From contig NW_027255454.1 of assembly GCF_003086295.3 (NCBI RefSeq), positions 605,271 to 669,270 of the forward strand: a stretch of DNA of 64,000 bases. The letters run 5' to 3'. Every line of letters begins with the position of its first letter. Position 1 is the stretch's first letter. Below the pieces are notes generated by a model. That model ran no database searches. It saw only the letters and a list, made by a program, of their open reading frames with translations, and was not told the DNA's origin. The stretch is from Arachis hypogaea. Lineage: Eukaryota > Streptophyta > Magnoliopsida > Fabales > Fabaceae. Shown here piece after piece: positions 19,220-28,989 of the stretch. The position numbers and the translations under genes were made by a program.

Positions 19220-19526
19220 TGATGACAAGTCATCTTAGCCTAGTTTCACTAGCCTTTTTCTTTTGTTTTCAATAGAATTATGCACTTTCTTGAGCCATAA
19301 GCAAGCCAATTGGGTAGATTTTCATGTTTCCTTTGATTTAATCAACCATGTATGAATTCATGCTATTTCATGAGGTTTTATGCTATAATTGTCACATATT
19401 ATGAAACAATGAATATCTCATGATTTTGAGCATAGCTTTGATGTGTTTGGTTGATTAATGATAGGTGAAGAAAGCTTGGAGAAAGGTTGAAGCAAGAAGG
19501 AATGGTTAGGAGGAAGAGAGGACAAA

Positions 19527-19970
19527 AAGTTTGAGCAAAAGTTTGCCTCAAACTTTAGCTCAAACTTTTGGATTAATTGAAAATGAACCAGAGAGCAAAA
19601 AGCTGGACCAAAAGTTAGCCTCAAACTTTTGTGCAAACTTTTGGGCAAAAAGCTGGAGCAAAAGTTAGCCTCAAACTTTTTGGCTAACTTTTGGGCAAAA
19701 AGCTGGAGCAAAAGTTAGCCTCAAACTTTTTGGCTAACTTTTGGCATCACAAATCAACACCCTGGAGAGCAAAAGTTTGCGCCAACGTTAGCCCCTAACT
19801 TTTTGGCTAACGTTGGCGCCATGAATAAGCAAGGGGAGGCCAATGTTGGAGCAAAAGTTAGACCCCTAACTTTTGCCCCAACGTTGGTATCAGCAAGGAA
19901 GGGTGCTGATGTGAAAAGTTGGAGCAAAAGTTAGCCCCTAACTTTTACTCCAACTTTTACTCAAGCTTTC
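19527..19970. repeat. Inverted-repeat array in solo LTR E
   Basis: Successive units of GGAGCAAAAGTTAGCCTCAA with AACTTTT(T)GG complements, including two near-identical 57-bp units around 19638-19745. Later units change to GCGCCAACGTTAGCC...GGCTAACGTTGGCGCC. Confidence 0.75.
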
Positions 19971-20095
19971 ATAATTCCAACCCGGTTCAATTCGGTTCTT
20001 CCCCAAACTCCAAGAGCAATCAACCAAGGCCTCTCTCAACCCAACTCCATCAAGAGCAAAGGCCCAAATGAAGGCTTGAAGACCATTTGAAGAAC

Positions 20096-20107
20096 GTGTA
20101 TAAATAG
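20096..20107 (+). promoter_or_regulatory. TATA box of solo LTR E
   Basis: GTGTATAAATAG, in the same position relative to the pre-TATA conserved segment as in B. Confidence 0.6.
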
Positions 20108-20696
20108 CATAGGATTTAAGTTTTTAGGGGAGCATCCCTTTTAGTTTTTCAGAATAGCTTTCTTTTGAGTTTTGCTTAGAGCTCACTTTTATTTTTCTTA
20201 GCATTGTTGTTTAATTGAAGAGAATTTGGGAGGAGAATTGATCTCTCTTCTTCCTTGTTCTTGCCCAGCACTCTTTACTTTTCTTGTCTTGGATTTTGGG
20301 TGGAGAATTGAAGAAATTCTGTTTCAATCTCACCTTGGGATCTTGTTTAATTTTCTGCTTAATTGAATTTTAGTTTCGGTTACTTGCTTCTTCATCTACT
20401 TTCTTTGCAATTTACAATCTCCTTTGCAATTGTTCCTGTTCTCTTTAATTTCATGCCAATTACCCATTCCCTTTACTTTCTATGCAATTTAAATTCTGCA
20501 AATCACAAATCTCTCAACCAAATCTTGATTCGCTTGACTAAATCAACCACTAAACTAAAATTGCTCAATCCTTCAATCCCTGTGGGATCGACCTCACTCC
20601 CGTGAGTTATTATTACTTGATGCGACCCGGTGCACTTGCCGGTTAAGTTTGGGTGTTTTGGAGAAATTCATTTTTTTCCACGAAAATATCCCATCA

Positions 20697-20701
20697 CCCC
20701 A
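20697..20701. other. Target-site duplication of solo LTR E, right copy
   Basis: CCCCA, identical to 19215-19219. Confidence 0.88.
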
Positions 20702-20860
20702 CAGGATCCCCACCTTTCCTCCTCATAATCCTAGTTTTTTTTCCACATCTTCTTCTTCATCTATTCTTTCTTCTTTTGCTCGAGGGCGAGCAACATTCTA
20801 AGTTTGGTGTGGTAAAAGCATAGCTTTTTTTTTAAAAGGGTAAACAAAAGCTTCCATCAA

Positions 20861-20910
20861 GGATCTATAGCTCAGTGGTAGAACATTTGACTGCAAATCA
20901 AGAGATCCCT
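20861..20910 (+). pseudogene. tRNA-Cys(GCA)-like fragment inside element D
   Basis: GGATCTATAGCTCAGTGGTA followed by GAACATTTGACTGCAAATCA reads as a plant tRNA-Cys from its 5' end through the D-arm and anticodon arm. The D-stem is GCTC/GAAC with one mismatch, the anticodon stem TTTGA/TCAAG, and the loop CTGCAAA with anticodon GCA. After AAGAGATCCCTG the sequence departs from a tRNA: the T-arm is replaced by a CCCTGAG/CTCAGGG hairpin and no 3' acceptor strand complements GGATCTA. It looks like the 5' two-thirds of a tRNA joined to the element's terminal ORF. Confidence 0.6.
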
Positions 20911-21109
20911 GAGATACCTCAGGGGATACATTTTCTCCCACACAATTATTGGGGACAACTAAGGGTGGAGCATCAAGAGCTCCATCATCCTTCATGAAAT
21001 TAGAAAAGATCAAAGAGCAGTGAGGGAGGAGCAACAAAGACAAGGAAAAGACATAGAAGAGCTCAAGGACATCATTGGTTCCTCAAGGAGAAAACGTCAC
21101 CATCATTAA
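20899..21109 (+). pseudogene. Remnant of the 3' terminal ORF of element D, frameshifted
   Basis: One frame from about 20899 reads QEIPEIPQGIHFLPHNYWG and continues to a TGA near 20993. A second frame picks up at once and reads EIRKDQRAVREEQQRQGKDI, ending in a basic tail (RRKRHHH) at TAA 21107-21109. The frames differ by one, so a small indel lies near 20985. The Gln/Glu/Arg-rich composition suggests a coiled coil, as is common at the end of the additional 3' ORF of this lineage. That function is not established, and the 5' part is missing. Confidence 0.5.
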
Positions 21110-22205
21110 GGTGGACTCATTCCTTGTTCTTAAATTTTCTGTTTTTCGTTTTCTTATGTTAAATTTTTATCTATGTTTGTGTCTTTATTACATGATCATT
21201 AGTGTCTAAGTGTCTATGCCTTAAAGTAGTGAATATGAATCCATCACCTCTCTTAAATGAAAAAATGTTTTAATTCAAAAGAACAAGAAGTACATGAGTT
21301 TCGAATTTATCCTTGAACTTAGTTTAATTATATTGATGTGGTTACAATACTTTTTGTTTTCTGAATGAATGCTTGAACAGTGCATATGTCTTTTGAAGTT
21401 GTTGTTTAAGAATGTTAAATATGTTGGCTCTTGAAAGAATGATGATAAGGAGAAATGTTATTTGATAATCTGAAAAATTATAAAAATGACTCTTGAAGCA
21501 AGAAAAAGTAGTGAATACAAAAAGCTTGCAAAAAAAAAAGAAAGAAAAATGAAAAAAATAGAAAGAAAAAGAAAAAGCAAGCAGAAAAAGCCAAAAGCTC
21601 TTAAAACCAAGAGGCAAGAGCAAAAAGCCAATAACCCTTAAAACCAAAAGGCAAGGGTAAATAAAAAAGATCACAAGGCTTTGAGCATCAGTGGATAGGA
21701 GGGCCTAAAGGAATAAAATCCTGGCCTAAGCGACTAAACCAAGCTGTCCCTAACCATGTGCTTGTGGCGTGAAGGTGTCAAGTGAAAACTTGAGACTGAG
21801 CGGTTAAAGTCAAGGTCCAAAGGAAAAGAAGAGTGTGCTTAAGAACCCTGGACACCTCTAATTGGGGACTTTAGCAAAGCTAAGTCACAATCTGAAAAGG
21901 TTCACCCAATTATGTGTCTGTGGCATTTATGTATCCGGTGGTAATACTGGAAAACAAAGTGCTTAGGGCCACGGCCAAGACTCATAAAGTAGCTATGTTC
22001 AAGAATCAATATACTGAACTAGGAGAATCGATAACACTATTCAAGAGATGCTAAAACTATTCAAGAGGCAAAAAGCTACAAGTCCCGCTCATCTGATTGG
22101 AGCTATGTTTCATTGATAGTTTGGAATTTATAGTATATTCTCTTCTTTTTATCCTATTTGATTTTCAGTTGCTTGGGGACAAGCAACAATTTAAGTTTGG
22201 TGTTG
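21110..22205 (+). other. Element D 3' untranslated region
   Basis: Non-coding. An A-rich stretch with repeated AAAGCCAAAAGCTC / AAAGCCAATAACCC units lies at 21580-21660. GGCTTTGAGCATCAGTGG (21677-21694) and two TGTGGC..GAAGGTGTCAAGTG / TGTGGCATTTATGTATCCGG segments (about 21764 and 21919) resemble the 3' UTR motifs of A, F and G. It ends CTTGGGGACAAGCAACAATT TAAGTTTGGTGTTG against the LTR. Confidence 0.6.
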
Positions 22206-23921
22206 TGATGAGCGGATAATTTATACGCTTTTTGGCATTATTTTTAGTATGTTTTTATTAGGATCTAGTTACTTTTAGGGATGTTTTTATTAGTTTTTAT
22301 GTTAAATTCACATTTCTGGACTTTACTATAAGTTTGTGTGTTTTTCTGTGATTTCAGGTATTTTCTGGCTGAAATTGAGGGACTTGAGCAAAATCAGATT
22401 CAGAGGTTGAAGAAGGACTGCTGATGCTGTTGGATTCTGACCTCCATGCACTCAAAGTAGATTTTCTGGAGCTACAGAACTCAAAATGGCACGCTTCTAA
22501 TTGCGTTGGAAAGTAGACATCCAGGGCTTTCCATAAATATATAATAGTCCATACTTTGGCCGAGTTTAGATGACGTAAAAGGGCGTTGAAAGCCAGTTCT
22601 ACGCTGTAGTCTGGAGTTAAACGCCAGAAACACGTCACGAACCAGAGTTGAACGCCAAAAACACGTTACAACTTGGCGTTCAACTCCAGAAAGAGCCTCT
22701 GCACGTGTAGCATTTAAGCTCATCCCAAGCACACACCAAGTGGGCCCCGGAAGTGGATTTATGCATCAATTACTTACTTCTGTAAACCCTAGTAACTAGT
22801 TTAGTATAAATAGGACTTTTTACTATTGTATTTAGATCTTCAGATCATCTTATGATCTTTTGAACCATCTTTTGATCATATTGATCACGTTTGGGGGCTG
22901 GCCATTCGGCCATGCCTGAACCTTTCACTTATGTATTTTCAAACGGTAGAGTTTCTGCAATCCATAGATTAAGGTGTGGAGCTCTGCTATTCCTCATGAT
23001 TTAATGCAAAGTACTACTATTTTCTATTCAATTCAACTTATTCCGCTTCTAAGATATCCATTCGCACCCAAGAACATGATGAATGTGATGATTATGTGAT
23101 GCTCATCATCATTATCACTTATGAACGCGTGCCTGACAAACACTTCCGTTCTACATGCAACCAAGCTAGAATGAGTATCTCTTAGATATCTAATACAGGG
23201 GACCGAGTCTGAGTTATTAGTATCTTCGTGGTATAAGTTAGAACCCATGGATGGCCATTCCTGAGATCCGGAAAGTCTAAACCTTGTCTGTGGTATTTCG
23301 AGTAGAATCTGGGAAGGGATGGCTGTGACGAACTTCAAATTCGCGAGTGCTAGGCGTAGTGACAGACGCAAAAGGAGGGTGAATCCTATTCTAGTATGAT
23401 CGAGAACCTCAGATGATTAGCCGTGCCGTGACAGAGCATTTGGACCTTTTTCACAAGAGGATGGGATGTAGCCATTGACAACGGTGATGCCCTTACAGAA
23501 AGCTTGCCATGGAAAGGAGTAAGACTGATTGGATGAAGACAGCGAGAAAGCAGAGACTCAGAGGAGCGAAAGCATCTCCATATGCTTATCTAAAATTCCC
23601 ACCAATGAATTACATAAGTATTTCTATCTTTATTTTCTATTAATTATTTATTTTTGAAAACTCCATAACCATTTGATATCCGCCTGACTGAGATTTACAA
23701 GGTGACCATAGCTTGCTTCATACCGACAATCTCCGTGGGATCGACCCTTACTCACGTAAGGTTTTATTACTTGGACGACCCAGTGCACTTGCTGGTTAGT
23801 TGTGCGAAGTTGTGAAGTTATGTTAGGACCATGGTATTGTGCACCAGTTTTTGGAGCCATTGCCAGGGAGAGAACGAACAACAAATTTTACAACCTCAGA
23901 GTAACAATTTTGCATGTATCA
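22206..23921 (+). repeat. Element D 3' LTR (complete, 1716 bp)
   Basis: Starts TGATGAGCGGATAATTTATA and ends TTGCATGTATCA. It holds one GGAAAG...CTTTCC module (22464-22556), palindromes of the GGCGTT.AACGCC type (22577-22693), a TATA box (22805-22814), the U5-like block (23731-23810) and the PBS-like sequence (23852-23871). The following GTGAT may be a target duplication, but the left partner is lost. Confidence 0.85.
22805..22814 (+). promoter_or_regulatory. TATA box of element D 3' LTR
   Basis: TATAAATAGG, about 110 bp downstream of the last palindrome. Confidence 0.65.
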
Positions 23922-24118
23922 GTGATCCTCTGAGATTCTTGTGATATTAGTTGGTTGTGGGGTGTTGGGGGTTGGAAGTGTGTGCATTGGGGTGGTGCGT
24001 GATGGTTGTTGTTGTGAGGGTGGTTTTTATGCTGGTTTTTGAAGTTGGAGTTGTTGCAGTTGAAGTCCCTTGGTCTTTGATTTTGGTGTTCGACCCCCCT
24101 CCAGTTGGAATGAGTCCT

Positions 24119-24652
24119 CTAGGGTGGGTTGTACACATCATTCTGAGACCTGTGTTGGAACATGCTTGAGGAGCTGTTTGGAGAGTGTGGTCGCTCATGA
24201 CTTTGTTGTTCATAGTTAATTGCTCCAAAACCTCTTTCAGGTTGATTTCCATCATGTGACTTTTTAAGTAAGTTGTGAGTATTTATTGCAGCAACTTGTA
24301 GCCAATCAATTTTTCTGACTATCAGCTCCAATTTTTGTTGAAGTTGTTGGTGTATTTGTTTGTTTTGGGCCATAATGACACTTACACCTTCAATTTCCAT
24401 CACTCCTTTCTCTTGTGTGGATGGTTGCACTTCTGTCTCTAGCTCACCAATTTCCTGGAGTGGTTTCAACTTGGCTAGGAGTTCACTCATTAGTTCTTCC
24501 CATCTGATGATGCTTCCTTGTGGGAAAGCTTCAAACCATTGAGCAACGTCGTTCATGGTAACGAGTGGGTGCTTCAAGTTATGGGTTGCATTATCATCTA
24601 AGGTGGGGGCATTATTCCCATGATTACTGGAATTCGTTGAGTTCCCCTCCAT
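24119..24652 (-). pseudogene. Gag remnant of C-family element
   Basis: A frame of 178 codons beginning MEGNSTNSSN (start ATG at 24652; an open extension upstream to 24730 looks like leader). It keeps short pieces of a Ty3/gypsy Gag: WFEAFPQGSIIRWEELMSELLAKLK corresponds to the WLDS...SWDKLVKAFLAKFF part of element D Gag, and GVMEIEGVSVIMAQNKQIHQQ to its GVLEIDTLNAILAQNKILTQQ. The N-terminal Gag region and the part between these motifs are missing, so it is internally deleted. It ends at TAG near 24119 with nothing recognisable behind. Confidence 0.65.
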
Positions 24653-24988
24653 GATCTGCACAATCACAAACGGTCCAAATGAAGATAGAGTATATTCATG
24701 CCAGAATATGATTAGAGGATTAGTTGGCACACTGTGTCAAATAGTTGATAAACTTAAAAGATTAATGGACAAAAATTGCTTCTCTCGTATATTCAACAAG
24801 CTAAAGCATGAGAATCATACAAAGCCAGAGAAACCAAGAAAACTTCACTCTATTGCTAAAGTGAAGTTTCAGTTAGTTCAAGCAAAAATTCAAACAGTTA
24901 ATGGGTTAGTCAAAAACTAAAGAAACAAAAAAGAAAAAAAATGCTTGATCTAGACCACCACCTCACTTAATCATTGTCAATCTAATTC

Positions 24989-25008
24989 AATCCCCGGCAA
25001 CGGTGCCA
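24989..25008 (-). other. Primer-binding site, C-family element
   Basis: The - strand reads TGGCACCGTTGCCGGGGATT, one base different from the D and B versions, placed 6 bases after the LTR. Confidence 0.82.
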
Positions 25009-25903
25009 AAAACTTGATGTGTGGAAAACGATCCAACACAAAACTCACCGGCAAGTGTACCAGGTCGCATCAAGTAATAATAACTCACATGAGTGAGGTC
25101 GATCCCACAGGGATTGAAGGATTTAGCAATTTTAGTTTAGTGGTTGATTTAGTTAAGCGAATCAAGTATTGGTTGGGTTGTTTGCAATTGCAGGAAATTA
25201 GAGAGCAAAGAAAGTAAATAAGCAGAATCTTAAAGAACAAGTAATATAAATTGCAGAAACTTAGATTGCAAGAAATGTAAATAACTGAAGCTTAAAGTGC
25301 AAGAAATATAAATTGCTTGAATTATAAAAGGAATTGGGAATTGGGATTGCAGAATTTAAACAAGCAAAGGTAAATTGCAAAAAACAGAAGAGTAGAGGAG
25401 TAATTGAATTAAACTAGATCTCAACAGAAAAGTAAAAATTGCTTTGAAAATTTAAAAACAGAAAGTGAGCAATGCTTAATTTGCAGCAAATTAAAAGAGG
25501 TTGAAGATCTCAGGAGTGGAAGAGACTAGATAACAAGTCTAGATCTCAAATCCTTCCTTGATCCAACAAGAACAATTGCAAAGGAAATAAAGAAAAGTGA
25601 ATTGCAGAAAGTGTAGAAGAAGAATAAAAGAGATGCAGTAAACAGAAATTGAAATTCAATTATGCAGAAGATTAAACAAGATCTCAAGGTGAGATTGAAA
25701 CAGAAGTTCTTCAACTCTTCACCCAAGATCCAAAGCAAGAAATTAAAAGAGTGCTCAAGCAAGAATAAGGAAGAAGAGAGATCAATTCTCCTTCCCAATT
25801 CTCTAAGATCTCAATTCAAAAATAAAAGCTCCAAAATGAAAATGAAAATTAAAAGGAAAAATTCAAAGTAGAATCTAGAGGTCTTAATTACATCAAACTA
25901 ACT

Positions 25904-25916
25904 CCTATTTATACAC
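25904..25916 (-). promoter_or_regulatory. TATA box of C-family LTR (- copy)
   Basis: GTGTATAAATAGG on the - strand. Confidence 0.6.
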
Positions 25917-26027
25917 TTTCTATTCTTGGATTTTGGAATTTGGATGGGCTTTTGATTTGGTGAAGAAATGAATTAAGTTGGAGTTTTAATTCAATTTTTT
26001 AGCCCAATATTTCACCTCCCAAGGGTA

Positions 26028-26778
26028 AGCTCAGTTGGAAAAACCAACTGAGCACTCAAGTGTGCTGCCCGTGTCAAGTGTGCACTAGACTTGCTCCTTG
26101 TTGCGTGTCATGGTGCGCATCAAAGCCCCCCTTGGTGTGAAAAATTGTGCTTGGCCGTGTCAAATTATGGGGAGAAGGGGATATAGTGCTCAGTTGGAAA
26201 AACCAACTGAGCTCCCCTTGTGTAGCGCTTAGCTTCGGCCTCAAGGTCCCAGGTTTAACACTTGGTGGGGGAAGTCTTGGAGCTAATTTCCTTGGATGAG
26301 TGGGCGCTCCTCCCTTGTGTTTCCAAGAGCTCCCTGGTTCGAACCTTGGCCCAAGCATTTTAGCTATTTCTTCTTGATTTTCCTTGCAAGGTGAATAGCG
26401 CTCCTTCCTTATGTTTCAAGGAGTTCCCAGGTTCAAACCTTGGCCAATGCATCTTGTGTTATTTTCCTTGCAAGCTTGGTGGTGAGTGGTTCTAAGTTCA
26501 AACCATGGAGGAGGCATTTTGGCCATTTTCTTCTCTTTTCCTTGCAAGGAGCGTTCCTTGCCTCCCCTTGGTCCTTGGTTCGAAACTTGGTTGCTTCCTC
26601 CCTTGGGATTTCATCTTGAATTAATTTGGAGAGGTCCCCGATAAAGCTCACTTAGTGAACTGAGCTTTATGTTGTTTCTTTGCTTTCTTTAGTGCTCAGT
26701 TCACTAAGTTAACTGAGCTTTGTGCCTTGCTTCCTCTTTTTGCTTCTTGTGAGGCTCAGTTTACTTTTCCAACTTAGC
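26028..26778. repeat. Inverted-repeat array in C U3 (GCTCAGTT type)
   Basis: Interrupted palindromes with arms GCTCAGTTGG/CCAACTGAGC at about 26030-26054 and 26188-26213, and weaker ones near 26646, 26693 and 26754. B-box-like repeats lie between them. Confidence 0.75.
26251..26586. repeat. Tandem repeats with B-box-like cores in C LTR
   Basis: Five units 65-95 bp apart with cores GGTTTAACAC (26251), GGTTCGAACC (26336), GGTTCAAACC (26430), AGTTCAAACC (26495) and GGTTCGAAAC (26577), each near CTTGCAAGG or CCTTGG. The core fits the Pol III B box (GGTTCGANNCC). No A box or tRNA fold accompanies them, so they may only look like one. Confidence 0.5.
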
Positions 26779-27542
26779 CTTCCTTCTTCCTCAAAGTTGG
26801 CACACTTTTGCTTCCCTTGGGTACGCTTTTTGCTTCTTTTGGAATGTCTCTTATGCCACACTTTTCTTATTTTCTTCTTTCTTCACCTAAAAGTAATCAA
26901 AACAACCAATCAAAGTATCACCAAATTCACAAGGCTTATAAATCATTAAAAATCAATTAAATTTGGCTTCAACCTCATGATTTAACATCAATTACATGGT
27001 GGTTGTTTGATTCAAAGAAGTTATGCATTTTCATTCCAAATTACTTACTTAGAATGCAAGAAAGTGCATAAAACCTAATAAAATCAAAGAAAAAGGCTAG
27101 TGAAACTAGGCTAAAATGACTTGTCATCAGGTGTCCTCCTCGAGATAGCGACATTTAAAGAACGAAGGGCAGCACAATGTAAAAAAAATCCGAGAAAAAA
27201 ATCGGAAAAAAACCGGAGGAGCCTGGCGAAGATGAGGCTGTTACGGCTTGCCTTTATGTGTCTTCCTTGAAATAGCATCATTTAAAGAACGAGGGTCAGC
27301 ACAACGTAAAAAAAAAAAAAAAAAAAAAAACCGGAGGAGCCTGCCGAAGATGAGGCCATTACGGCTCGCCTTTAGGTGTCCTCCTCGAGATAGCGTCATT
27401 TAAAGGTCAAAACAACGTAAAAAAAAAAGAAAAAAAAAACGGAGGAGCTTGCCAAAGATGAGGCCATTACGGCTCGCCTTTAGGTGTCCTCCTCGGGATG
27501 GCGTCATTTAAAGAACGAGGGTCAGCACAACGTAAAAAAAAA

Positions 27543-27570
27543 TAAAATAATAATAATAATAATAATAAAA
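27543..27570. repeat. (AAT)n microsatellite in satellite spacer
   Basis: AATAATAAT run inside one A-rich monomer spacer. The same expansion occurs near 39247-39275, 45300-45330 and 60590-60622, always followed by AAAAAACCAGGGAAAA, so it marks one monomer type. Confidence 0.8.
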
Positions 27571-28989
27571 AAACCAGGGAAAAAAAACCAGACAAAAAAA
27601 TCGGAGGAGCCTGCCGAAGATAAGGCCATTACGGCTCACCTTTAGGTGTCCTCCTCGAGATAGCGTCTTTTAAAGAACGAAGGTCAGCACAACGTAAAAA
27701 AAATAAAAAAAAATAAAAACCGGGAAAATAAACAAGAAAAAAAAACCGGAGGAACCTCCAGAAGATGAGGCCATTACAGCTCACCTTTAGATGTCCTCCT
27801 CGAGATAGCGTCATTTAAAGAACGAGGGTCAGCACAACGTAAAAAAAAATTCGAGAAAAAAAACTGAAAAAAAAAACCGGAGGAGCCTGCCGAAGATGAG
27901 GCCATTACGGCTCGCCTTTAGGTGTCCTCCTCGAGATAGTGTCATTAAAAAAAAGAGAGTCAGCACAACGTAAAAAAAAAAAACACCGGGAAATAAACCG
28001 AAAAAAACTGGAGGAACCTACTGAAGATGAGGCCATTACAGCTCGCCTTTAGGTGTCCTCCTCGAAATAGCGTCATTTAAAGAATGAGGGTCAGCACAAT
28101 GTAAAAAAAAAACAACCGGAAAAAAAAAACCGGAGGAGCCTGCCGAAGATGTGGCCATTACGGCTCGCCTTTAGGTGTCCTCCTCGAGATAGTGTCATTT
28201 AAAGAACGACGGTCAGCACAACGTAAAAAAAAATGGGAAAAAAAGGCGAAAAAATCGGAGGAACCTGCCGAAGATGAGGCCATTACAGCTCGCCTTTAGG
28301 TGTCCTCCTCGATATAGCGTCATTTAAAGAACGAGGGTCAGCACAACGTAAAAAAAATCCCAGAAAAAAACTGGAGGAGCCTGCCGAAGATGAGGCCATT
28401 TTGGCTCGCCTTTAGGTGTCCTCCTTGAAATAGCGTCATTTAAAGATCGAGGGTCAGCACAACGTATAAAAAAAAACCGGGAAAAAAAAACCCGAGGAGA
28501 CTGCCGAAGATGAGGCCATTACGGCTCGCCTTTAGTTGTCCTCCTTAAAATAGCGTCATTTAAAGAACGAGTGTCAGCACAACGTAAAAAAAAAAAACCG
28601 GGAAAAAAAAACCCGAGGAGCCTGCCGAAGATGAGACCATTACAGCTCACCTTTAGGTGTCCTCCTCGGGATAGTGTCATTTAAACAACGAAGGTCAGCA
28701 CAACGGAAAAAAAAATAAAAAAAATAAAAAAACCGGGAAAATAAAACGAAAAAAACCGGAGGAACCTACAGAAGATGAGGCCATTACAGCTCGCCTTTAG
28801 GTGTCCTCCTCGAGATAGCGTCATTTAAAGAACGAGGGTCAGCACAACGTAAAAAAAAATCCGAGAAAAAAATCGGAAAAAAAAACCAGAGGAGCCTGCC
28901 GAAGATGAGGCCATTACGGCTCGCCTTTAGGTGTCCACCTCGAAATAGCATCATTTAAATAACGAGGGTCAGCACAACGTAAAAAAAAA

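Larger units (their letters stand above)
19220..20696 (+). mobile_element. Solo LTR, element E (1477 bp)
   Basis: Runs from TGATGACAAGTCATC to ATATCCCATCA, with a matching 5-bp target duplication on each side and element D sequence continuing across. This is the usual product of recombination between the two LTRs of one element. It contains an inverted-repeat array (19527-19970) of AAAAGTTAGCCTCAAACTTTT type, a TATA box (20096-20107) and the U5 block (20576-20645). Its U3 is close to that of F and G, and its pre-TATA segment resembles that of B. Confidence 0.92.
14140..23921 (+). mobile_element. FIDEL-like Ty3/gypsy element D, pol-less and 5'-truncated
   Basis: Layout: 5' LTR remnant (14140-14510), PBS (14517-14536), long A/T-rich leader, gag (16422-18176), protease domain (to 18614), a palindrome array, solo LTR E inserted at 19220-20696, remains of a terminal ORF, 3' UTR and a 1716-bp 3' LTR. 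Reverse transcriptase, RNase H and integrase are absent: only about 600 bp separates the protease from E, and the sequence continues past E without loss. The name rests on the LTR start TGATGAGCGGATAATTTATA and gag type as I remember them from Arachis FIDEL/Feral elements. The pol-less structure fits a non-autonomous Feral-like partner. Confidence 0.75.
23922..27129 (-). mobile_element. C-family LTR element, 5' part only
   Basis: On the - strand: 5' LTR (27129 down to 25015), PBS (25008-24989), leader and a shortened gag remnant, cut off at 23922 by element D. No polymerase region or second LTR is present in this orientation. The LTR start TGATGACAAGTCATTTTAG abuts satellite DNA at 27130. Confidence 0.8.
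25015..27129 (-). repeat. C-family 5' LTR (2115 bp)
   Basis: On the - strand from TGATGACAAGTCATT (27129) to TTTTCCACACATCA (25015). It contains GCTCAGTT..AACTGAGC hairpins, B-box-like repeats, a TATA box and the U5 block (about 25051-25115). It shares most of its length with the + copy at 7055-7292 and 12817-14139. Confidence 0.85.

Noticed and set aside
23033..23371. 112-codon - strand frame in the D 3' LTR
   Set aside because: Inside a complete LTR, antisense to its transcription; no domain recognised.
23922..23926. GTGAT as target-site duplication of element D
   Set aside because: The left LTR end and flank are deleted, so there is no partner to compare.
26336..26439. tRNA genes around the GGTTCGAACC cores
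   Set aside because: No acceptor, D or anticodon stems can be formed around the cores; only the B-box-like string is present.
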